DNA from: an uncultured SAR86 cluster bacterium
Lineage (GTDB): Bacteria > Pseudomonadota > Gammaproteobacteria > Magnimaribacterales > Magnimaribacteraceae
Length of the DNA stretch: 35,737 nucleotides
Direction: 5' to 3'
Assembly (NCBI GenBank): GCA_938075195.1
Contig: CALJGK010000033.1
Span: 1-35,737 of the forward strand
The notes beneath the pieces are model-generated. The model made no database searches. It was not told the origin of the DNA and saw nothing but the letters and a program-made list of their open reading frames with translations. Within the stretch, counting starts at the first letter, position 1, and the number at the start of each line of letters is the position of its first letter. The position numbers and the translations under genes were made by a program. Below are positions 24,401-32,620 of this stretch, piece by piece.

Positions 24401-24429
24401 TTGATATATTAGGGTAATTACCCTAATAT
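24401..24429 (+). promoter_or_regulatory. Putative promoter of the TetR-LolA-OMP-RND operon
   Basis: TTGATA (24401-24406, 5/6 to TTGACA), a 17-bp spacer and TAATAT (24424-24429, 4/6 to TATAAT). The spacer is filled by the first palindrome, and the predicted start near 24436 falls inside the second. TATATT at 24405-24410 is an alternative -10. Either way a repressor bound to the palindromes would block RNA polymerase. Confidence 0.55.
24406..24429. promoter_or_regulatory. Operator palindrome 1 (perfect, 24 bp)
   Basis: A perfect palindrome with core TTAGGGTAATTACCCTAA, extending to 24 bp, centred at 24417.5. It fills the spacer of the predicted promoter and overlaps its -10. Size and symmetry suit a TetR-family dimer (or pair of dimers), and the first downstream gene is a TetR regulator. 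Confidence 0.85.
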
Positions 24430-24449
24430 TTAGGGTAATTACCCTAAAT
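24428..24449. promoter_or_regulatory. Operator palindrome 2 (perfect, 22 bp)
   Basis: A second perfect palindrome with the same TTAGGGTAATTACCCTAA core, centred at 24438.5 and running into the TetR start codon (24448). Its centre is 21 bp from that of palindrome 1, two helical turns, so proteins on both sites would face the same side of the DNA. Confidence 0.85.
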
Positions 24450-25107
24450 GATAAATTTATCCACTAGAACTAATGCCTTGTTTTCAGGCAGCACAAAAGA
24501 CAAGTTACTTAAAGGTAGTCTTGAACTTTTTAATAGGAAAGGTTTTGTTGGAGTAACGACCTCACTTTTAGCTTCTTCTGCTAAAGTCCGTGAAGGAACG
24601 CTTTGGTATCACTTTAAATCTAAAAAGAGTTTGGTTGAGTCTCATATCGAACTCTTTACAGCCAATTTTGATCTTGAACTAGAAATAGTAAATAAAATTG
24701 ATTTAGAGGCATTAATCAAACAACTATTTTCTCAATATTATTTCAATTGGGATTTCAGATACTTATTTAGAGATAATCTTATTAACTATTTTTCTAGTGA
24801 TCAGTCATTAGCCGATAAGTTAAATAATTTAAATCAAATCAGATTCAATAAGATCAAAGAGGAAGCTCTATTGGGTAGGGATATAGGTATCTTTAATTTC
24901 AAAGACAATGAACTTGAGGACTTAAGTGAAATCATTTTCCTTGTGGCTGATAATTGGTTTTCTCTCTCTTCAAGAAAGTACCCAGACAAAGATGAAAGTT
25001 TCTTAATTCAAAGAGGTATGGGTTTATTAATAAGGGTATTAGAACCTCATCTAAGCCAAGAATCAAAAAAAATAGTTAAAAATATACATGGAGGAGTTTT
25101 ATTATGA
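24448..25107 (+). CDS. TetR/AcrR-family transcriptional regulator
   Basis: A 219-residue regulator. An N-terminal DNA-binding domain begins around residue 15 (KDKLLKGSLELFNRKGF). The helix-turn-helix at about 37-56 ends in the typical GTLWYHFKSKKSLVESH. The C-terminal ligand-binding/dimerisation part (about 70-215) is helical and not assignable to a ligand class. No internal ATG suits as an alternative start, so the start overlapping operator 2 is the likely one; no Shine-Dalgarno precedes it. It overlaps the next gene by 4 bases (ATGA). Autorepression plus control of the downstream LolA-like, barrel and RND genes is strongly suggested by layout. Confidence 0.92.
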   Translation: MINLSTRTNALFSGSTKDKLLKGSLELFNRKGFVGVTTSLLASSAKVREGTLWYHFKSKKSLVESHIELFTANFDLELEIVNKIDLEALIKQLFSQYYFNWDFRYLFRDNLINYFSSDQSLADKLNNLNQIRFNKIKEEALLGRDIGIFNFKDNELEDLSEIIFLVADNWFSLSSRKYPDKDESFLIQRGMGLLIRVLEPHLSQESKKIVKNIHGGVLL

Positions 25108-25904
25108 GTCGATCAAATTATATCTTTTTTAAAAGACCGATAGCCCTATTCATCCTTGCAATGACATTAATCCTCTCTGGAGGAATTTCAGCAAATAAGG
25201 GACTAGAAATCGCCAAACTCAGTGATAAAAATAATGATGGATATGGTGATAGCTCATCTTCCATGACGATGCAATTGATTAACAGAAAAGGTGATGTCGT
25301 TGAAAGAAAGCTCGCCTTTAAAAGACTAGAAGTCCCAGAAGATGGAGATAAGTCAATAGCTGTTTTCGAGAGTCCAAGAGATGTAAAGGGTGTTGCGATA
25401 TTGTCCTATGCTCATAAGGTTGAATCGGATGATCAATGGCTATATCTACCTGCTTTGAAGAGAGTGAAAAGGATTGCATCTAAGAATAAATCAGGTCCTT
25501 TCTTGGGAAGTGAATTTTCTTTTGAAGATTTTTCATTTCAAGAAGTAGAAAAATATGAATATACATTCATCGGAGAAGAAGTATGCAAAGATTTAATGTG
25601 CTTCGTTATAGAAAGACGCCCTCTTGACCCCTACTCTGGCTATACAAAGCAGCTGGTTTGGATTGATAAGGAAAACTACCTAGTTCAGAAAATATATCAC
25701 TATGATAGAAAGTCTTTCCACCTAAAAACCCAAACGTTTGAAGATTACAGGCTCTACAAAGATTCTTATTGGCAGCCCCACATGGTAAAAATGATCAATC
25801 ATCAGAACGGAAAGAGTTCTATATTGATGTTTGAGGATGTAAAACTTAATACAGGTTTCACAGATAAAGACTTCTCACAAAATAGTTTAAGAAGATCTAG
25901 GTAA
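25104..25904 (+). CDS. LolA-like outer-membrane lipoprotein-sorting family protein
   Basis: A periplasmic protein of 266 residues with a Sec signal peptide (hydrophobic core about 12-27, likely cleavage after ISA at 30). The mature part has the LolA_like pattern: ESPRDVKGVAILSYAH, then DDQWLYLPALKRVKRIA followed by GPFLGSEFSFEDF, and an alternating beta-rich C-terminal half. C161 and C166 may form a disulfide. The fold offers a hydrophobic cavity for lipid or lipoprotein cargo. It is not the housekeeping LolA: the length is greater and it travels with an RND permease. A good GGAGG ribosome site (25091-25095) lies upstream. Its stop abuts the barrel gene with no gap. Confidence 0.85.
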   Translation: MSRSNYIFFKRPIALFILAMTLILSGGISANKGLEIAKLSDKNNDGYGDSSSSMTMQLINRKGDVVERKLAFKRLEVPEDGDKSIAVFESPRDVKGVAILSYAHKVESDDQWLYLPALKRVKRIASKNKSGPFLGSEFSFEDFSFQEVEKYEYTFIGEEVCKDLMCFVIERRPLDPYSGYTKQLVWIDKENYLVQKIYHYDRKSFHLKTQTFEDYRLYKDSYWQPHMVKMINHQNGKSSILMFEDVKLNTGFTDKDFSQNSLRRSR

Positions 25905-27071
25905 ATGACTGTCTGGAGAATTCTTACAATTACCGCCTTCTTCAGTACGGTTTTACCTAGTGAGGTAATTGGAGAATATTCTATAGACAACAGATATTTC
26001 TTTAATGAGGCAACACAAGGTCAAGACAAAAGCCACACCTCCTTTACCTTATCTCCAGAACTATTTATCGAAGAAGGCGAAAGAATAATTCATATAAAAC
26101 CGAAATTTAGGAAGGACAACAAAGATTCAAAAAGAAATTTATTTGATATCCAAGAATTATATTTACTAGAAATATTTGAAGATAAAGAAATTAAGTTTGG
26201 AATAAGTAAGGAGTTTTGGGGTGTTACGGAAACGACTCATAGAGTAGATATTATTAATCAAACTGATACTTCAGAAAGCTTCGATGGTGAAGATAAGCTT
26301 GGTCAGCCGATGATAAAATTTTCATATGAAAGAGACTGGGGTCTTCTTGATATTTATACGCTTATTGGTTTCAGAGAAAGGACTTTTGCAGGTCAAGACG
26401 GAAGACTAAGGTTTGTTGTCATTACTGATACTGACAATCCTTTGTATATTTCCTCGGCAAAAAATAAAAGAGTCGATTTCGCCATTAGATGGAGTAATTA
26501 CTATGATAATTTTGAAGTAGCATTGTCACATTTTTCAGGTACCACAAGAGAACCGAGGTATATAGCGTCAGAAAAGAAACTTAATAAACTCTCTCCTCTT
26601 TACGAAGTCATTGATCAATCTGGATTAGAAATGCAGTACTTCTTCGGGAGTTTAGCGCTCAAAGGCGAATTTATTTCTCGCTCTGGACAGGGCGATCGGT
26701 TTACGGCTGCTACATATGGCTTTGAATACACCCAAGTCGGAATTCTTGATACAAGATTAGATCTCGGATGGATTATTGAAGCTAATCATGACGACAGACT
26801 AGTCAGTTCACCTACCGTTTTAGGGACTAGACTTACTTTGAATGATATTTCTGATACTCAAATTTTATCAGGTCTAACCTATAACGAGAGATCAGAGGAG
26901 ATAGGATTTCTTCTAGAAGCAACTAGGAGATTAGGGAACTGCTGTTTAGTGTCTATAGAAGGGGTTTACTTTGATGATATAAACGAGGACAACGGAGAAA
27001 GGAAGATTTTTCAATCTTTTAAAGAAGATGACTTTTTAAGGATAGAATTTATATATTATTTTGGAGAATAA
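25905..27071 (+). CDS. Putative outer-membrane beta-barrel protein
   Basis: A 388-residue protein with an N-terminal signal sequence (about 1-23, likely cleavage near VIG|EYS) and no other membrane helix. The rest is rich in alternating hydrophobic/polar beta-strands (for example RIIHIKPKFR, KEIKFGISKEFWG, LDIYTLIGFRER, FEVALSHFSG). It ends in FLRIEFIYYFGE, an aromatic-rich last strand as in outer-membrane barrels, though two residues follow the final Phe. An adjacent Cys-Cys pair is present (LGNCCLVSIE). I do not recognise a named family. Its position between a LolA-like and an RND gene suggests an outer-membrane partner of the transporter. Confidence 0.75.
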   Translation: MTVWRILTITAFFSTVLPSEVIGEYSIDNRYFFNEATQGQDKSHTSFTLSPELFIEEGERIIHIKPKFRKDNKDSKRNLFDIQELYLLEIFEDKEIKFGISKEFWGVTETTHRVDIINQTDTSESFDGEDKLGQPMIKFSYERDWGLLDIYTLIGFRERTFAGQDGRLRFVVITDTDNPLYISSAKNKRVDFAIRWSNYYDNFEVALSHFSGTTREPRYIASEKKLNKLSPLYEVIDQSGLEMQYFFGSLALKGEFISRSGQGDRFTAATYGFEYTQVGILDTRLDLGWIIEANHDDRLVSSPTVLGTRLTLNDISDTQILSGLTYNERSEEIGFLLEATRRLGNCCLVSIEGVYFDDINEDNGERKIFQSFKEDDFLRIEFIYYFGE

Positions 27072-27074
27072 GGA

Positions 27075-29369
27075 ATGAGCAAAACTTTAATTGCATCTTG
27101 GATAATTAAATATCGAATTATTTCAATAATATTTAGCATGCTATTGTTTGTTGGCCTCACCCAGGGAGTGACTCAACTTACTTTCAATCCCGATATGGAA
27201 ACTTTTTTTCCAGAAAATCACCCTGCTACTGCTCTTAACACAGATATAGATGAGACCTTCCTTCCAACAGATAATATGGTTATTGCTATTAATGGTAAGG
27301 GTGAATCAATTTTTAAAAAAGAAACTCTCAATTTAATTGAAGAATTAACAAAAAAATCATGGGCAACTCCATTCTCAATTAGGGTTGATAGTCTTACTAA
27401 TTACTCTTATGTGAAATCAGTAGAAGATGATTTGTTAGTTGGACCTTTTGTCGAAAATGCACTTTCTCTAAGTGAAAAGATTATTAAAGAAAAAGAAAAA
27501 TTGGTAGAGAGTGAAGAAGCAATTTACGGATTCCTTGTCTCTGAAGACAAACAGACCACAATTATAAGTATTGTTATTGACCCCCCTCAGCCAAATAAAG
27601 AAGCAAATCTAATAACCACTGTTGAATTTATTCTTGAATTCCTTGATGAAGCAAAAATAGATTATCCTCAACTCGATATCAGGCTTACGGGTAATCCATA
27701 CCAAGAATACATAAGTCCAAAAATGGTCCAAGCAGAGGTGCCGATAGTTTTGCCTCTAATGCTTTTACTAATCTTCTTGTCTGTGTTCTTTCTTTTAAGG
27801 AGCCCAGCTGCAGTAATAGCTACCATCGCCGTTGTTTTCCTAACAATAGGCTCTACATTTGGATCGATTGGTTTGATGGGAAATGCACTTAATCAAATGG
27901 TTATAGTTTTTCCAATACTCATCATCACCCTTGCCCTAGCGGATTGTGTTCATTTATTCAGCATCTACTTTCAGCAGAGAACACAAGGTAAGACAACTGA
28001 ACAATCTATGACAAGAAGCCTTGAATTAAATCTTCAACCTCTTTTCTTAACCACTATCACGACCTGTATAGGTTTTTTATCTTTTAATATCTTAGAGGTT
28101 GAACCACTAAGAGATTTAGGAAATGGAATTTCGGTAGGTGTATTTTTGGCATTTGTCTTCACGATATTTTTTATCGCACCAATAATCTCATTTCTAAAAG
28201 TTAAAATACCTCAATCCACTGAAAATCAAACAAGATTTGCAAAAAAAATAGCTGTATTTAGTCTCTCTAAAGGGAAGACTTTTATTTGGCTTGTGCCGGC
28301 AGTGAGTTTATTTCTTATTTCACTAATACCATTAAATGAATTAGACGATAACCCAACACAAATGTATTCTGATAGATACAGCTCTTTCAGCCCAGATACT
28401 TTATGGCTTGATGAAAAACTTGGTGTCACATTTCCAGTAAGCTTCAGGGCAGATTCTCAAAACGGCAGTGTATCAAATCCTCAATTTCTGAGATTTATAG
28501 ATCAGTTTTCTCTTTGGTTAGAGGAGCAGGATGAAGTAAATCATGTAACTTCTTTAGCGAGAACAATGAAAACACTCAATAAAAGCATGCACGGCGATGA
28601 CCTAAATTGGAAAGTCATACCTGATGATCAAGAGCTATCTTCTCAATATCTATTCTTTTACGAAATGTCCCTTCCGATGGGTCTAGATATGAATAGTTCG
28701 ATTAGTCAGGATAGAGGGTCTACAAAGATAGCAGCAACTCTAAAGGATATGACAGGTAATGAATATCTGGCATTTAATGAAAAAGTTAATGCTTACTTAG
28801 ATGAAAATGGATTAAATTCTATTATTTCAGAACCGGCAGGATTTAGAGTAGTCTTTTCACATATGAACAAGGTTATTGTTGAATCTTTAATCACAGGTGT
28901 CGCGATTGGCCTTTCTATCATTACACTTATTCTTGGTTTTTTCTTTCGCTCGACTCTGTTTGGTCTTCTTTCTTCTTTTCCAAACATCTTACCAATTGGA
29001 AGTGCTTTTGGAGTCTGGGCAATCCTGAATGGTCAGGTAAGCTTCATGGTTGCCGTAGGCATGGGGTCTACTTTAGGGATAATAGTAGATTTTACAGTGC
29101 ATTTACTTAGTAAATATGACTTAGCAAGAAAAGAAATGGGCAAAAGTCCTGAAGAGGCTATCTATTTTTCTTTTGAAGCGGTTGGCTTTGCCTTAATAAT
29201 CATGACAGCTGTTCTATCAATGGGTTTCGCAGTATTACATTTAGTTAATTTCCTTCCGCTTCATGATTTTGCTCAATTTTCCATTATTGCTTTTATAGTT
29301 GCTCTTCTTATAGATTTCTTCTTATTTCCAAATCTTTTGGTGAAATTTGATAAAAGAAAGTTTAACTAA
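27075..29369 (+). CDS. RND/MMPL-superfamily inner-membrane transporter
   Basis: A 764-residue permease with two-fold RND topology. TM1 (about 14-33) is followed by a periplasmic domain (35-220), then a cluster of five helices (about 222-375). The second half repeats this, with TM7 near 400-415, a second periplasmic domain and five helices from about 605 to 755. A conserved acidic residue lies in each TM4-like helix, D290 (LALADCVHLF) and D672 (GIIVDFTVHLL), consistent with proton coupling. The compact size fits the MMPL/HpnN-like group that moves lipids, not drug-efflux AcrB (over 1000). No periplasmic adaptor gene is present. It ends convergent with the MFS gene, overlapping 4 bases. Confidence 0.9.
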   Translation: MSKTLIASWIIKYRIISIIFSMLLFVGLTQGVTQLTFNPDMETFFPENHPATALNTDIDETFLPTDNMVIAINGKGESIFKKETLNLIEELTKKSWATPFSIRVDSLTNYSYVKSVEDDLLVGPFVENALSLSEKIIKEKEKLVESEEAIYGFLVSEDKQTTIISIVIDPPQPNKEANLITTVEFILEFLDEAKIDYPQLDIRLTGNPYQEYISPKMVQAEVPIVLPLMLLLIFLSVFFLLRSPAAVIATIAVVFLTIGSTFGSIGLMGNALNQMVIVFPILIITLALADCVHLFSIYFQQRTQGKTTEQSMTRSLELNLQPLFLTTITTCIGFLSFNILEVEPLRDLGNGISVGVFLAFVFTIFFIAPIISFLKVKIPQSTENQTRFAKKIAVFSLSKGKTFIWLVPAVSLFLISLIPLNELDDNPTQMYSDRYSSFSPDTLWLDEKLGVTFPVSFRADSQNGSVSNPQFLRFIDQFSLWLEEQDEVNHVTSLARTMKTLNKSMHGDDLNWKVIPDDQELSSQYLFFYEMSLPMGLDMNSSISQDRGSTKIAATLKDMTGNEYLAFNEKVNAYLDENGLNSIISEPAGFRVVFSHMNKVIVESLITGVAIGLSIITLILGFFFRSTLFGLLSSFPNILPIGSAFGVWAILNGQVSFMVAVGMGSTLGIIVDFTVHLLSKYDLARKEMGKSPEEAIYFSFEAVGFALIIMTAVLSMGFAVLHLVNFLPLHDFAQFSIIAFIVALLIDFFLFPNLLVKFDKRKFN

Positions 29370-30601
29370 GATCTGGTTAAATAATATCCAGTTAACCAGC
29401 AAGGTATGAGTGTTAGGGCTGCCACTAAAAAAGCAAAACTATAATCTCCAGAGCCAAGAACTAGGGGTGCAATATTATTTCCAATTAACATAGAGATATT
29501 GCCAAATCCCATAAAAATTCCAAAATTTGTTGCACTTGTATTGCTAGTACAGAGAGCCATTAAAATTGAAAATATTAAAACTGACCACCCTGCGTCTACG
29601 GCATCAATACCAATAATAGCGATAGTAGCTAAAGTATCAGGAGTATCAGAAGTAAAAGTACTAGCTGCCAAAAATATAAATGCCTGACAGGTTATAAAAA
29701 AGAGCAAAAGAAAACGTTTTCCAAAATAAAAAGTTAAAAGTCCGGCCGATAAACCAAGTAGGCCACCAAGCCACATTCCTATAGGTCTTAAATAGCCTAT
29801 GTCCTCTCCAGACCAACCCAAAACTTCAATATAAAATTCATTGTAAATTACATCAAAAATACCATACCCAATATTTGAGAAAAGCATAAAAGTCATTGCC
29901 GCTAAAGCACTCATATTAAAGAGACTTTGGCTTACACCAGTTAATAAATCTCTTAGGGTAAGTCTATTTTTATAAGACTCAGATTTTAAGCCGGCTTTGT
30001 AAGAAAGTTCTTGAGAAAATAATGGGAACAAGAAAGTTAAAGACATTAATATTAATAAGAGGGAAAAAGCTTCATTGACTCCATAGCCATAAAAGATAGA
30101 AGTAGCTAATGCCATGCCCGCACCCCTTCCTAAAGTTTTACTGCCCCACATAAAACCATTGGCACTGGCTAGCTGATCTTCCCTTAAGCTATCTGCAGCA
30201 AGGGCATCTATGGAGATGTCTGAAATAGCCACAAATGCATTATGCAGAGTTAATAAAGCAATAAGAGTAAGACTTACTGCCTTCACTTCTATAAACATTA
30301 AGGGCACCAAAGCTAGCATCATTGCCACTTGGCTTATAAGTATCCAGAATCTCCTTCTACCAAAACGGTTCAATGTAAATGAGTCGATTATTGGGCCCAA
30401 AAATACTTTCAAGGTCCAAGGAATCATGGTGATCGATAACAACAGAGAGATATCAGTTACTGAAGCTCCAATTGAAACCAAATAGGTGGTTAGAGCAAAT
30501 AAGGTTCCTCCTGAGAGGCCCTGAGATAAATAAACAGCACTCAAGCTACCAATATGCCAGGCACTTCCTTCGCTCAAAACACGAGATTTAATTAATTCCA
30601 T
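29366..30601 (-). CDS. MFS transporter, AmpG/PAT-like
   Basis: A 411-residue polytopic membrane protein with about 12 predicted helices. The loop after TM2 reads LGPIIDSFTLNRFGRRRFWI, closely matching the AmpG/SLC33 type (Asp followed by GRRR) rather than drug-efflux MFS. AmpG imports anhydro-muropeptides for wall recycling, while SLC33-like relatives carry other cargo. With anmK in the window, muropeptide import is possible, but gene distance gives no direct support. It is last in a minus-strand run queG - AttH-like - LLM - MFS, 14 bases after the LLM gene. Its 3' end overlaps the RND gene. Confidence 0.82.
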   Translation of the reverse strand: MELIKSRVLSEGSAWHIGSLSAVYLSQGLSGGTLFALTTYLVSIGASVTDISLLLSITMIPWTLKVFLGPIIDSFTLNRFGRRRFWILISQVAMMLALVPLMFIEVKAVSLTLIALLTLHNAFVAISDISIDALAADSLREDQLASANGFMWGSKTLGRGAGMALATSIFYGYGVNEAFSLLLILMSLTFLFPLFSQELSYKAGLKSESYKNRLTLRDLLTGVSQSLFNMSALAAMTFMLFSNIGYGIFDVIYNEFYIEVLGWSGEDIGYLRPIGMWLGGLLGLSAGLLTFYFGKRFLLLFFITCQAFIFLAASTFTSDTPDTLATIAIIGIDAVDAGWSVLIFSILMALCTSNTSATNFGIFMGFGNISMLIGNNIAPLVLGSGDYSFAFLVAALTLIPCWLTGYYLTRS

Positions 30602-30615
30602 TATTTTGTATTTAG

Positions 30616-31602
30616 TTAATTTATAGCGAAAGATTGTTTAATCAAATCATATGACCTGACTCTAGCCGACAAAGGCTCACAAATAGTAATTATCTTTAAC
30701 TCTTCTGGATCTGCTTTATCAAGGATAGGTTGAAGCTTTTGCCTGACAGTCTGTGGTGCGCCGACAAAAGTTCTATTATCGTTAGTAGCTATTAGGTCTC
30801 CATTTATAGATTCTTTAGCTTCATAAAGAGTAGGAAAAGAGCCAAAAATTCCTTTTTGTGAGTTTTGCCTCCAGGCCGCTGCACTCAAAGATAGTTCCTC
30901 TGCTTCATTATCTGTATCAGCACATATAGAAAATACCCCTACACTAATTTTAGGTTCTTTAGCAAAGATAGAGGGCTGAAAATTATCCCGATACACCTCA
31001 GCAAGATCTATGCATGAAGGATCTATAAAATATGCCAAAGACATCGGTAAACCAAAATGAGCAGCATATTCTGCACCCTGTCTTGAGGAAACCAATAGCC
31101 AAACCTCAGGAAGTTCACCAAGTCCAGGAGTTACATTTACAGTCTCAAAGGATTCGGTTGAAGAGACCGTTCCTTCTAAGAAGGATTTTAAGTCTTTCAT
31201 TTTAGTTGCAAAAAATTCAGGTCCAGTTGTCTTTGAGCCATATGCCAGAGCACCTGCTTGATAAGCGTCACTGCCAGGAGCTCTTCCGAGGCCAAGATCT
31301 ATCCTGTTAGGGAAAAGGGATTCTAATAATCGGAAATTTTCTGCGACCTTATAAGGACTGTAATGCATTAACATAACGCCACCGGAACCTATTCTGATCG
31401 ATTCAGTTTCTGAAGCTAGACTCGGAATTAAAACTTCAGGAGAGCAACCAGCAAAAGATGTTGAACCATGGTGTTCAGCCAACCAAAAACGGGTTAAGCC
31501 TAATGAATCGCAGTACCTTGCAAGTTCTCTTGTTTCCTTAATGGCCTGATTTGCACTCGAATTAGAAAAGATAGGAGACTGATCAACGACACTTATCTTC
31601 AT
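30616..31602 (-). CDS. Luciferase-like flavin-dependent monooxygenase (LLM, MsnO8-like)
   Basis: A TIM-barrel oxidoreductase using reduced flavin. The N-terminal MKISVVDQSPIF, the FWLAEHHGS active-site segment and IRIGSGGVMLMHYSPYKVAENFRLL are characteristic. RIDLGLGRAPGSD and the late GAPQTVRQKL follow the MsnO8-type pattern. I place the start at the ATG at 31602 because family members begin at that methionine and this leaves a 4-base gap to the upstream stop. An ATG at 31629 would add nine residues and overlap the upstream gene by 23 bases. Substrate unknown. Its neighbours are an AttH/CrtC-like gene upstream and an MFS gene downstream. Confidence 0.87.
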   Translation of the reverse strand: MKISVVDQSPIFSNSSANQAIKETRELARYCDSLGLTRFWLAEHHGSTSFAGCSPEVLIPSLASETESIRIGSGGVMLMHYSPYKVAENFRLLESLFPNRIDLGLGRAPGSDAYQAGALAYGSKTTGPEFFATKMKDLKSFLEGTVSSTESFETVNVTPGLGELPEVWLLVSSRQGAEYAAHFGLPMSLAYFIDPSCIDLAEVYRDNFQPSIFAKEPKISVGVFSICADTDNEAEELSLSAAAWRQNSQKGIFGSFPTLYEAKESINGDLIATNDNRTFVGAPQTVRQKLQPILDKADPEELKIITICEPLSARVRSYDLIKQSFAIN

Positions 31603-31606
31603 AATC

Positions 31607-32620
31607 TCATGGGCCAATAGGCTTGCCATCTACAACTTGATCTAAATATTCAGACATTCCATAGCCTACTATTCCGTTATAAGTATATTCAGTCATTCCT
31701 TCCGTAATTCTTGTAACGAGACTTTCTCCATCAGGGGTATTTCTTCTATTTCTTAATGGGATCAAAGATAAAACCCTTCCTTTAACTTCGTATTCATCAT
31801 GATCAGTTCTTGCCCAGGCAGTAAAAGTTTTCTGGAAATTGTCATCATCATACTGAGTATCAATTTTGCAATCTTTTATAGATTCATATTTACCATCTTT
31901 AAGGACTATGCCACCTCTTCTTTCAGAATCCTCACTTTGATGGACGATGCTAAACATAAATCCAATCTCATCGTTTATATTTATTGTTAGCCACCTGTAC
32001 CATTCGATTGCCTGCCAGTACCTAGGGCCCCAACTTTTATCTCTCAGACCAAGGCCATCAACAGTCCACTCTTCGCCATTAACTTTTATTGTTCCTTTTC
32101 CAGATGTATGTTGCTCATAGTGCGCTTTTGAAAAACTTTTCTCGGGATCTGTTTCTAGAGAAGTACCATCTTTTCTAACCGCCTGTCCTCCAAACATTGG
32201 TGATATACCACTAATGTTAATATCAGCTTCGCATTCTACTCTAGGATTTTCTTTAAATGCCTTGCTAGGATTTAACATATCTTTAGGGTTATCAAGAAGC
32301 AGTATCTTTCCTTTGTACTGTACCCTCAGGCTTTTGAAAGGCTCTAAAACTTCAAATTTCATTCCTCCTGCATCAAAAAATTCATTTGTAGAAATTTCTG
32401 GTCTACCAAACATGAAACCTATCCTTCCATCTGGAAGATATATACAACAAGTCATTTCCGCATAGCCTTCATTCGGTCGGTTTCCTAACCTGAACCATCC
32501 GCCCATCTTCTTTTCATGATCAAAAACATTGAAGTACATACTTTCATTGTAATTAGAAGCCTCATCTGGCTCATGATTAAATTCATCTTGAGGTTCAAGC
32601 CTTATTTCAATATCACTCAT
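31607..32620 (-). CDS. AttH/CrtC-like lipocalin-type protein of unknown function
   Basis: A 337-residue cytoplasmic protein with no signal peptide. The motif GLRDKSWGPRYW followed by WYRWLTININDEIGFMFS resembles the twin-lipocalin proteins related to AttH and hydroxyneurosporene synthase (CrtC), often annotated only as DUF7064/7065 types. In that group the xRDxSWGxR motif is the most conserved part. Earlier segments (YNESMYFNVFD, GGWFRLGNRPNEGYAEMTC) form the first lipocalin-like half. The biochemical role is unknown; a lipid or polyprenoid ligand is a guess. It overlaps queG by 8 bases and leads into the LLM gene, suggesting the two act on a shared substrate. Confidence 0.7.
   Translation of the reverse strand: MSDIEIRLEPQDEFNHEPDEASNYNESMYFNVFDHEKKMGGWFRLGNRPNEGYAEMTCCIYLPDGRIGFMFGRPEISTNEFFDAGGMKFEVLEPFKSLRVQYKGKILLLDNPKDMLNPSKAFKENPRVECEADINISGISPMFGGQAVRKDGTSLETDPEKSFSKAHYEQHTSGKGTIKVNGEEWTVDGLGLRDKSWGPRYWQAIEWYRWLTININDEIGFMFSIVHQSEDSERRGGIVLKDGKYESIKDCKIDTQYDDDNFQKTFTAWARTDHDEYEVKGRVLSLIPLRNRRNTPDGESLVTRITEGMTEYTYNGIVGYGMSEYLDQVVDGKPIGP

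Noticed and set aside
27075-29369. SecDF or AcrB-type drug efflux pump
   Set aside because: Too short for AcrB, lacks SecDF motifs, and no adaptor or TolC-like gene accompanies it; two equal halves fit the MMPL-like group.
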